Below, piece by piece: positions 55,851 to 64,000 of a stretch of DNA of 64,000 nt. A model generated the notes under the pieces. It was not told where the DNA came from. It saw only the letters and a program-made list of their open reading frames with translations, and did not search any database. A program made the position numbers and the translations under genes. Source of the DNA: Candidatus Altimarinota bacterium (lineage in GTDB: Bacteria > Patescibacteriota > Gracilibacteria > BD1-5 > UBA6164); assembly GCA_025210615.1 (NCBI GenBank), contig JAOARJ010000010.1, forward strand, positions 1 to 64,000. The letters are read 5' to 3'. Within the stretch, counting starts at the first letter, position 1; each line of letters begins with the position of its first letter.

Positions 55851-57097
55851 AATATTGTGTGTTTAATGTTAACTTCAACCTCATAAGTTTTTAAATATCA
55901 ATTTTTCTGTGCAAAATGTAACATATTTGTTAATTTATCCATAAGCTCTTTATCATCTAATTCTAAATTAAAATCATATGTATCAGTTATTTTTATATCA
56001 AGTTCTAGATTCTTTCAAATTTTATTTACTGTTACTGTATAATTAAATTTTCATAAAGTATAAGCTGAAAATTTATCTAAAGAAACTCAATCATCTCAAC
56101 TAATAATCTTTCATCATTGTATATTATATTTCTTTTGAATATTTTCTATTAATTTTTGAAAAGTAGGAGTTTGTTTAAATTTAGTTACAAAATCACTATC
56201 ATATCAATAGATAAGTTTTACAGTTTTTCCCTCAAATGCCAAATCATATTGGAAAAGTCAATATCTAAGTTCTTCATCTAATAATGCTTGTATTGAAAGT
56301 CAAAAACCAGCTAAATTAGTTTCTAATAAAGAATAAAAATCTTCGATAAAACTTTCCTCTTTATTATATTCTTTAATATCCCTATGTCAACCTAATTTTA
56401 TTAAAGATAATCCTAAATCGCATCTACAATTTACATGTCAAGGAGGAGCGAAGTGTCCACTAGGAAAATCTTTTTCATATTTTATCCATCAGACAAATTG
56501 GTTTTTATCGCATAATTCGCTAGTTTTATCATCTTCTTTGGTATCCCGCATTTTCCATCATGTTAAATTTAATTTTTTTCTTAAATAATCAAATTGATTT
56601 AGTTGTCCTTCTATATTAGTTGACTTTAATTCATTACTAGCAATTCTCTTAGCTATGAATCATTTTCCAAAAAAATCATGCAACTCTAATACTAATTTTA
56701 CAGTATCCCAAAGGTATTTTTCAAATAATTCGTCTAGTTTTTTATTAATATGGCTTTCAATTTTTTCAAATATTCAGATTGTTTTTTCTTTTATAGAATC
56801 CAAATTTATATTATAAAAATCTTTTTTATCTTCATATTTATTTTCTTCTATAACTTTTTCTTGTCACAATTTGTAAGATTGTTCTAAAAAATTATTAACT
56901 CAATGAAAATATTCTTTTTCATTTTTATCTATTCAATAATTATTTATATATTGTTTGTTTAATAGTAAATTTTGGCTCTGTGGTTTATTATTTCGATTTA
57001 AATCTAATAATAATTTTTCTTTTTTATAATTCCAGAATTCAAGTAAATATTTTTCAAATTCATTTGTTAATTTATCTAATTTTTTTATGTTATTCAT
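55841..57097 (-). CDS. Phage minor-head-like (Mu F/SPP1 gp7) domain protein
   Basis: 418 residues. The central part contains GHFAPPGHVNCRCDLGLS at about residue 220; the P-G-H-x-N-C-R-C motif is characteristic of phage head morphogenesis (gpF/gp7) domains, which also occur in secreted toxins. The N-terminal 180 residues are helical and Lys/Glu-rich; the C-terminal 200 residues are Asp/Asn-rich. No capsid, portal or terminase gene is nearby, so it is either a prophage relic or a toxin-type protein. It heads a three-gene overlapping run to 55152. Confidence 0.65.
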
Positions 57098-57178
57098 TTT
57101 TTATTAATTAAAGATTAAAAATTAATTAATAAAATAAAAAATAAATAGTCATTTTCAATGTCTTTTTTATTCTTAAAA

Positions 57179-57208
57179 ACAAAAAAAGAAGCTTCATTGT
57201 GGCTTCTT
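57179..57208 (-). terminator. Terminator between the HsdS-like and phage-head-like genes
   Basis: AAGAAGC pairs with GCTTCTT around an 9-base loop; on the minus strand it is followed by T7. Confidence 0.6.
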
Positions 57209-57209
57209 C

Positions 57210-57743
57210 TTATATTTCAACTTTTATTTTTTCTAATTCTTCTAATTCTTGGATTAAGTTATTTTTAAGTTTTTCTATTTTTTCATATTTTTCAGCTATT
57301 TCTTTTTGTTTGTCTAAATCAAAATTTCAATTTTTATCTAAAGGAATGCTTATATCTATATCATTTATTTGATTATTTCATAATTTATTATTTCAATATC
57401 ATTTAGATTTTTCAAAAAATTTATTTTGCAAAATTAATTCTACAAAATGTAAATCAAGATTATCAACCCTAGGAATTAAAATTCCACAATGGTTATTTAT
57501 CGTAAAATAGAATTCATCTTTTTGTTCATTGTTTGCATTATTTTGATTTCTAACAAATAATTTTCAAGCATATCAATCAATAGACCAAGTTAAACAATAT
57601 TGATAAAATAGTTCATTTTCTTTTATATGTTTTTTGTCTATTCAAATCAATAATCAATTTTCTTTAGTATTTGATGAATATACAGGAATATTTCAAATCC
57701 AATTATTTTCTAATAATCATTTTTGTTTTAATTCTTCAGACAT
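57210..57743 (-). CDS. Half-size type I restriction specificity (HsdS-like) protein
   Basis: 177 residues. One target-recognition-like domain ends with the conserved block NNQINDIDISIPLDKNG, then DLDKQKEIAEKYEKIEKL and a helical coiled tail; this is the typical end of an HsdS half. Full HsdS has two such halves. No hsdM or hsdR gene lies in the window. It may dimerise to serve an unlinked methyltransferase or be a remnant of a phase-variable S gene. TGA glycines are frequent. Confidence 0.7.
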
Positions 57744-58004
57744 AATCAAAATTTTTATGAGTAAAGTTATAATGTTAATTATTTTCAAGAAAAAAGCAAA
57801 AAATAATTTACGGCATTATTATATATAATGAGTAAAATAAAGCAAATATAAAAAGAAAGATAGTTTTTTTATAATTAATCTATATTTTCTCTTTGCTAAA
57901 AATCTTTAAAATTATAAAAATTATGTCGAACCTTAAGTAATTATATTTATAAAGCGAAAATATACTTATTTTACATAGGACAAAAGATGTTTAGAATTTC
58001 TGTT
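57744..58004. other. Gene-free stretch before element 3
   Basis: A/T-rich. An extra GTCGAACCTTAAG box is at about 57923. No gene or RNA is recognised. Confidence 0.4.
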
Positions 58005-58128
58005 GGTCGAACTTTTTTGAAAGTTAAATAAAAAGCTTCTCATAGCGAGAAACTTAATATATAATTTTATGTATTTTGCCTAATTTACGGTTTGGAGGCA
58101 CTAACACCCACCAATCTTCGAACTTTTA
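58005..58128 (+). repeat. GGAGGCAC hairpin element 3
   Basis: Box GGTCGAACTTTT (58005-58016), GTTAAATAAAA, a hairpin AAGCTTCTC/GAGAAACTT with one mismatch (58033-58055), TTGGAGGCAC at 58092-58101, CTAAC, and box CTTCGAACTTTTA (58116-58128). Box-to-box distance is about 111 bases, close to element 2 (about 116). Confidence 0.65.
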
Positions 58129-58179
58129 TAGAAAACTATGATAGAGTAGCAAAAAAATATTGATATAACTTCTAAACAA

Positions 58180-58220
58180 AAAATAACGATGAACTTAAAA
58201 ATCATTGTTATTTTGTTTTA
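58180..58220. terminator. Terminator after the AAA-Toprim gene
   Basis: A 13-bp stem AAAATAACGATGA with TCATTGTTATTTT (one G-U) followed by TTTTA on the plus strand and by A/T sequence on the minus strand. Confidence 0.55.
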
Positions 58221-58250
58221 TTATCTTATTTAAATATTCCTTAATAGGAA

Positions 58251-60110
58251 TTAAACTTTAACAATATCTTCTATAATAGATAAAATTATTTTAAAATTAT
58301 CTAAAGCAATTTTTTCAAATCAATTCACTTCATTCAATATATTTTCAGCAAAATTATTTTTAGTTAAAGCTATACTGTTTTCTGTTTTATAATCATCATA
58401 ATGATAAACTTTTTCATCTATAATAGTATCCTTTGTACATTTGTCTTTTTTTATAGTTTGATATCTTCAATTTTTACTATTTCAATTTTGTAAAAATTCT
58501 GTTCATAAAAATAATCTTCTTCAATTGTCATCTTCTAATATTAAATCACTATCGTTATAATAATGTTCAATACATACATTGTCAAAAGTTCTGAAATTTG
58601 GTTTAGGTATAGCAAATGAATAAATATTATTTCACCAATTTTTAGGTTTTCATTCTTTTTCTACTTTGTTGATTATATTTTTATTATCCCTATCAAATAT
58701 AAATATTATTTTTTCTGAATGAGGGGTTTTAGAATATTGTTGACACATATTTAATAATTCATTATCTCACATTTTTATATCTTCATCATATTCTAAAAAA
58801 TTTATATCCAAATTAGAATAATTTGGGTTAAATTTTTTTAAAGCAGCTTTTAAATGTTTCCAGTCAGTTTTTCATTCAGTAATAATTAAAGGTTTATTTT
58901 CTAATTCTAAATTTTGTATTTTTTCTTTTACATCCTCTAATTTTTTATTTTCAGCTTTTAATTCTGATATACGATCTTCTTGATTTGAAATTTTTTCATA
59001 AAATTCTCTATTCACAATTTCAAGCTCTATGTAATTATGTTTTTGAACTTTTTCTATTCTTTCAGAAGCATTTTTCTTAAATACTTCATAAAAAATAGCA
59101 TAATTAGGAGTAAGAGAAATGGTTGCTGGAGAATGAGTAACTATTATTACTTGGATTCATTTCTTTATAAAATATGTATCTAAAATTTGAAAAAACATTT
59201 TTATTAAAGAAGGATTTAACGTTGCATCAAACTCATCAAGCAATAGTATTTTTATATCCTCTTTTTTGATTCAGCTTAAAGATCAAAAAACAAAAGAAAT
59301 AATTGCTTTTTCTCAATCTGACAGATCATTTAAATCTCTTGATTGATCTTCATCAATACTTCAATCTTTTTTAATTCAATATAATTTAGGTTGTTCATTG
59401 ATTTGTGAATTACTAATTTTATAATTAGTTTTAAATCTATATTCAAACCCTACCTTTCAAAATAATTCATTAAATTCTACCCAAGGAGCTATTCAGATCT
59501 CATAATCAAAATTTATTTCAGAAGATAATATTCATTCATCAGATTTTTTAGCCTTTAATTCTAATTTTCTGCTTGCATAGTTAAAAAAAATATCTCAAAT
59601 AAAATTAGTAAATATATCATCTGTTTTCCATATAAAAGTATTTGGAATTGCTTCATCAATTTCTTCTCTTGTTAGTCTTCAAGAATCAAATTTAATATCT
59701 CAATATTTATCAATCAAATATTTTCTGGCTAGTTTAGATGATTGTTGAAAATTTTTCAAACTCTGATCTCTTAGGTTTAAACGAGTTTTTATATAATGAC
59801 CAGAAACTATATTTTTGTAGTTTATAATATTCTGAGGAGTTGCTTGAGTCAAATTGGGGATGTTTATATTTTCTCTAATAGATCTATATAAAATATTTCA
59901 TATTTGTAAAATATTTCCATCCAATATTATGTTTGCTTTTATGGAACTCACTCCATTATGAGAATCCTCATTCTTAATAATATTAAGTAACTGAGACTTT
60001 CAACTTCAATTGACTCAAGAAATTATAATTAAATCTCATTCAAATTCTTGTCTAAATCAAGCATCAAAAGATTTATAGTCTTGATTTAATGTTATACTTA
60101 AATTTTTCAT
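58251..60110 (-). CDS. AAA ATPase with C-terminal Toprim domain (OLD/PARIS-like)
   Basis: 619 residues. ABC-type ATPase: Walker A GVNGSGKSQLL (about 36), signature LSDGEKAIISF (about 263), Walker B ILLLDEFDATLNP (about 290) and H-loop VIIVTHSP. After a coiled-coil (SNQEDRISELKAENKKLEDVKEKI) a Toprim-like part follows: LIITEGKTDWKHL (about 405) and IIFIFDRDNKN. This is the order of OLD-family nucleases and of fused PARIS-type AriA-AriB proteins, both antiphage systems. All three Walker A glycines are TGA. It lies downstream of a membrane protein and a nuclease-STAND gene. Confidence 0.85.
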
Positions 60111-60244
60111 ATTTTACATTTATTTAAAAATTTACTTATTTATCATTTTATTCTTTGTATATAAAAAAGCAACCATTTTTTACTTATAAAAATATATCAT
60201 AAGGAACTTAGTCCCTTTACAAAATAAATATGAATATAATCTTT
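60111..60244. other. Spacer between the membrane gene and the AAA-Toprim gene
   Basis: 134 bases, A/T-rich, without a clear promoter or hairpin; co-transcription across it is possible but not shown. Confidence 0.4.
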
Positions 60245-60730
60245 TTAATTTTTTTCAAACGATATTTTTAAAGAATATATAATTAAAAATGTAAATCAAA
60301 TAACTCCTAATACTGGTATAATTAAGTTTAAGTATAAAACAATGTTTATTAAAAAAGAAACTACTTGGTTTAAAATATCTATAAATCAAGGGATTATGAT
60401 AAATCATATAGCAAACATCAATCAATACCATATAATTTTCTTTAAATCTCTATATAGTCACCTATTATTTAAAATTGTAACAAAAATAAAATATAAAATT
60501 CTATAAAATTGTAAATCATACAAAACTTTTCACGGTCATATAAATGCTAATCAGCTTAATAAACGAATACTTAAACTAGGTTCAGATATTAGATTATATT
60601 CTTGCCAAGAATAGGGATTATTGCTTATTCACCGATAAATTAGCAATATCAGAATAAAAACCAATACTAAAAAAGTTGATTTTTTATATTCTTCCAGCAT
60701 ATTTAAAAATTCTTCCTTATACCATTCCAT
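60245..60730 (-). CDS. Four-helix membrane protein in the defence cluster
   Basis: 161 residues with four hydrophobic segments (STFLVLVFILILLIYRG, SIRLLSGLAFIGPGK region, IIWYGLMFAIGFIIIPG, LNLIIPVLGVIGFTFLII). No family is recognised. It starts 28 bases after the nuclease-STAND gene and reads the same way, so co-transcription is likely. Small membrane proteins often act as abortive-infection effectors; here that is only a suggestion from context. Confidence 0.7.
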
Positions 60731-60758
60731 TTTTTATAAATATATTTAATATTAAATT

Positions 60759-63125
60759 TTAGTCTCTATAAAAGATATCATCAATATCTTGACTATAGTC
60801 TATACTTCAGCCTCATCTATGATCAATATCAGGCTCATAATCTGAATCTTCTAAATCTTTTAGATAATCTTTAACTATTTGGTCTATATCTAAGCTAGAG
60901 TTCCTTACAATAGATTGATAATCTATGTTTAAATTTTCTATAAAAACTTTTCCAAATAATGGATCATAATAAATATTATCTACTATTTCATCATAAATAC
61001 CTTCTTTGTCTATTATTATTTCATAAGCTCAATATTCACTATATGCATCATATTGTACAAAATTTTCAAAACTTATTGACATAATATCAAAATTTCAAAT
61101 GCTACTAGATAATTCTTCCTCTAAAAGTGATTCAATATTGTTTGATATTAGTTCTAGTAATTTTTCATTGTCTTTTTTAAATGATTCAAAATCATTATAA
61201 TTATTTTTATAAAAATCATCTAGTATCTCAATTACATATTCTAGTTCTGAATCTAAATCAACTTGCTCTAAATATTCAATTAAAAAATCTAAGCTTTTAA
61301 TATCTATTTTAGATCAATAGGTATACAATAAGGATAAAAAATCATAATAATTACTAATTTCTTTATATTCTTCAACAAATCATTTTAAAGTATCAATAAT
61401 AATTTTTTCATTTTTTCCTCAAGATTCAAACAATTTTAAAAACTCTAAAATATAATCATTATCCATTAAATCTTTTGAAATAAGTTTCCATACTTGGTTT
61501 ATTATTTGAGTGTAACTTTTTTTCGTTACTATTTTGTTATATTCTAATGATTTTATTTCTTTCACAGAATCTATGGTTTGTAAAGATGAAAAAATATTGA
61601 CTAGTTCCTTATTATCACTTGAACAATCATTTAATACAAAATCTCAAAGAGAAGGATTAAGCCATTTATATGTCACATCTCAATTAGAAGCATCTATATT
61701 TCTATTTAAAAATGATCCAACACAAGGCTTAATTACTGAATTAAAACTTTTATCGGCTTTTCAATCATTTATTATTCTTTTTGCCTCAACAAAATTATCA
61801 TAAGCATTTCTTAGATCTTCTTCTCTGATGCTTCATCAATTATAAACAACTAATTTAATAATTCATCTAATGTATTCATTTGAACATTTTTCTCAATAAA
61901 AAACTCAAGACCAAATTTCAGCAGGATTATCTAAAGTATTTTTAATATATTTCCAATAGTTTTCGGGATTGATCGAAAGCTCTTCTATCCTATCTTTATC
62001 AATAATAAATTCTATAAGTCTAGGGTTAAAATTACTATGTTTAGTTATTTTACGGTATTTTTTATTTTCATAAATCTTGTCTATATAATCATCATCTAAA
62101 TTACTGAAGAAAATATGATTATATAATATCCAAGCTTTATCTATTTCATTTAAACTCTTAATAGTTAGTAAGAATTCGTTTTTATAAGTATTACTTTGCC
62201 TTATTTTATCGCTAAACAGTTTTCATTGGACTAATATATTCGTTCTAGAGGTTAAAATAAATAGTTTGTTTTTAGATTCGGAAACTCTTTTTATAAAATT
62301 GATTATATGAGAGTCTTTCTTTCATTCTAATAATTCTAGGTAGTTACTTCCTAAAAAATCATCATAATAAAATAACTGTTTTTTATCTTTTTCCCAAATA
62401 CTCTCTGCCTCATTCAAAGGATCTTGAATTTCTATCAATTCATAAGTTTCTTCTGATTCTTCACGAGGAATAAGAAAATCTAAGGCAATATTGTTAGCTA
62501 AAGTTGTTTTTCAAATTCAAGGCTCTCATGATATAATAAGGACATTTTTGTCAATTAGTTTATCTTTAGCTTTATTATGATTATCAGTAAAAACATATTT
62601 ATTTATTTTATCTTCTCTAGTAATTTGTTGAAATAAAAATTCGCTTCTTCATTTTATAGAATTATTAAAAATATTTTCTAATACATGAGTACTATTCAGC
62701 CATAATTTATAATATTTTTTTTCTATTTCCTTATTTTCAAATAATAATTTATTTAAGTCTTCTCTTCAAAAAATATCATCATCTCTTTTAATATAAGGGG
62801 AAAAGATATCCTTTATTTCTTTTTTATTATCTCTAGATAATTCTTGAGAAGTAACAAAAATATATTTTTGGGGATTAAGTTTTTTTACCTTTTTAACCTC
62901 TTCGCTTTTTAGTTTGCTTTTTAAACCACTATAAGATGTTTTTAGATAATGTTTACACTGAATAATAATTTCTTCATCAGTATTACTAAAAAATCTTCAA
63001 TCAACTCATCAATCTCTTCATCACTTAAATATTTCAATGTTAGTTTTATATTTTATTGATAATAAATCCGCCGACAATTGTTCAAATTCTCTGTCATTTA
63101 ACTGCTGAAAATTATAATCATACAT
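60759..63125 (-). CDS. Mrr-like nuclease-STAND NTPase fusion
   Basis: 788 residues. The N-terminal restriction-endonuclease domain reads LNDREFEQLSADLLS, GGRDGGVDGRFF and IIIQCKHYLKTS, the D...Q-x-K core of Mrr-type PD-(D/E)xK nucleases. A STAND-type NTPase follows: Walker A ISGEPGIGKTTLANNIAL (about 201), Walker B KQLFYYDDFLG (about 255) and sensor LFILTSRTN. The last about 430 residues are helical and Asp/Glu-rich, a candidate sensor region. This fits nSTAND3/Avs-like antiphage proteins, in which target recognition activates the nuclease. All three P-loop glycines are TGA. Confidence 0.88.
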
Positions 63126-63245
63126 TATTTTATTTTTATTAGATTTTAATTTTTTACTATTTTATACTTCTTATATAAAAAAGCAAACACTTTTTATTTA
63201 AAACGCATATATTCTCTTGTAAAGTAATTTATAACAAAAAATAAG
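63126..63245. other. Divergent promoter region of the defence operon
   Basis: A/T-rich spacer; a minus-strand promoter for the nuclease-STAND gene must lie here, but no good -35/-10 pair was singled out. Confidence 0.35.
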
Positions 63246-63273
63246 TTGTATTTTAAAGCAAAATCAATACTAT
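63246..63273 (+). promoter_or_regulatory. Promoter of the structured RNA
   Basis: TTGTAT (63246-63251), a 16-base spacer and TACTAT (63268-63273). The predicted +1, about seven bases on, coincides with the first bases of the long helix at 63278. Confidence 0.6.
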
Positions 63274-63277
63274 AGGC

Positions 63278-63422
63278 TTACCACACCTATTACATTCAAG
63301 CTTAATATAGCTAATTGAAGGGCAACTTGTGTTTCTAACCCTTTTTGCTGTATTTAGCTTTAGGTAGTAGGTGTGGTAATCTACAAGAGCATAGGTTGTC
63401 CTTTTTTTATTTTCTCCTATGC
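63278..63422 (+). ncRNA. Candidate structured RNA with long hairpin and pseudoknot
   Basis: TTACCACACCTATTAC (63278-63293) pairs over 16 bp with GTAGTAGGTGTGGTAA (63364-63379), including one U-G that favours the plus strand. Inside, 63298-63311 pairs with 63347-63360 (13 of 14), and AAGGG (63318) pairs with CCCTT (63339). The loop stretch GGGCAAC (63320-63326) can alternatively pair with GTTGTCC (63395-63401), directly followed by T7. A further 7-bp hairpin GCATAGG/CCTATGC spans 63389-63422. There is no reading frame. It is unlike any family I recognise. Confidence 0.65.
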
Positions 63423-63447
63423 CTTCTTAATATCTAACTTTCTATCT

Positions 63448-63945
63448 ATGAAAAAAGTTTTAAAAGAATGGTTCATAAAACACCCTATTATTTATACATT
63501 TATTGTAATGGCAATAATTTGATGAATAATTTCAGGTAACAAAGAAAATAAAGATCAACCACAAGAAATAATACAAGCAGAAACAACTAAAGAATCTTTA
63601 CAGAATACAGAAAATTTTAATATTTTACCTGAATTTATTTCAGCAAAACAAATGGTAAATTGAAAATGTAGATATTTCTTTATGATAAAGAATAATGATT
63701 CTACAAATTTTGAATGAACTGTTAAAATAAATTTAATAAATCTAAAATGAAAAAAAATTTGGAAAGACGAATTCTTTACAGAAACTTCAATTGTTCCCGA
63801 CACGGGTAATTTGTTCCGTATTGAAATAAGCACCTGCCCTGTTAGTATATTTTGAGAATATTGAATTGATTCATTTTCATTTGAAGCTTTTAAAAGTTGA
63901 AGGATTGTAAATTCTTGAACCTGAAAAATAACATTTAGTGATTAA
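63448..63945 (+). CDS. Membrane-anchored protein of unknown function
   Basis: 165 residues. A basic start and one hydrophobic helix (IIYTFIVMAIIWGIISG) precede an Asn/Glu-rich linker and an extracytoplasmic beta-sandwich-like domain (RYFFMIKNNDSTNFEGTVKI, ISTCPVSIFGEYG) with two Cys. It begins 26 bases after the structured RNA region and reads the same way, so the RNA could be its leader. Many TGA glycines. No family is recognised. Confidence 0.7.
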
Positions 63946-64000
63946 ATTTTTTTTAAAAAATATTATAAATAATTTTATATTTTTTTAGATGTATTTTTTG
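63946..64000. other. Right-edge A/T-rich sequence
   Basis: No feature is seen in these last bases. Confidence 0.4.

Noticed and set aside
63278-63422. Integron attC site or IS200/IS605 end
   Set aside because: It lacks the RYYYAAC and GTTRRRY core sites, and no integrase or TnpA gene is nearby. The promoter position favours an RNA.
53200-64000. Integrated prophage
   Set aside because: Only one head-like domain; no integrase, terminase, portal, capsid or lysis set.

Overview
The window reads as a piece of a Candidate Phyla Radiation genome that uses genetic code 25 (UGA = glycine), as known for Absconditabacteria (SR1) and Gracilibacteria (BD1-5). Nearly every gene is crossed by in-frame TGA codons at places where the protein family has a conserved glycine: the Nudix box, gyrase, Obg and Walker A P-loops, and the K+ channel filter. 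All genes end in TAA or TAG. The DNA is strongly AT-rich, and release factor RF1 is encoded here. The coordinates below were obtained by reading TGA as Gly.

Layout. 0.2-7.4 kb: Nudix hydrolase, gyrB, a cupin-like protein, prfA, a cdsA-like gene, a K+ channel and obg. 7.5-12.3 kb: secreted or surface proteins (fibrinogen-like, M23 peptidase with SLH domains, two other exported proteins). 12.4-17 kb: envelope glycosyltransferases, a HATPase and glmS. 17-21 kb: a small Cys-rich gene, a ribonuclease HII-QueH fusion and two tandem alpha/beta hydrolases. 21-29.7 kb: TPR protein, FtsA-like ATPase, a baseplate-J-like membrane protein, PBP1A, MurG and PAP2 phosphatase, together a peptidoglycan and division block. 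29.8-40 kb: hisS, tRNA-Gln, rplU, a LysM-CHAP hydrolase, a second fibrinogen-like protein, ferredoxin, a structured RNA, an MFS transporter, ybeY, PrgI/TraC-like, YraN and GNAT. 40-51 kb: a PKD-domain membrane protein, secA, pheT, PHP phosphoesterase, a Nudix-APRT fusion and small genes. 51-64 kb: accessory DNA with a TetR-DUF2255-hydrolase module, orphan small genes, a phage-head-like protein, a half-size HsdS-like protein, an AAA-Toprim (OLD/PARIS-like) ATPase, a restriction nuclease-STAND NTPase fusion and an unusual structured RNA.

Several features stand out. Three genes (4.6, 11.6 and 17.1 kb) contain no UGA-Gly at all. Each is monocistronic with a near-consensus promoter and a stable terminator, and two have strong Shine-Dalgarno sites, so they look like recent imports from standard-code donors. 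A fourth gene (52.1 kb) has one UGA in its enzyme domain and one in an added N-terminal membrane anchor, which looks like an import in the course of adaptation. The accessory region carries three related hairpin elements containing TTGGAGGCAC. A candidate defence operon (nuclease-STAND, membrane protein, AAA-Toprim) lies next to a divergent, promoter-driven, pseudoknot-capable RNA.

Functionally, the cell makes and remodels its own peptidoglycan (GlmS, MurG, PBP1A, PAP2, M23, CHAP), exports proteins (SecA) and displays surface adhesin-like proteins. This fits an epibiotic or host-attached lifestyle, which is inference. No rRNA, CRISPR array, transposase or complete prophage was seen.
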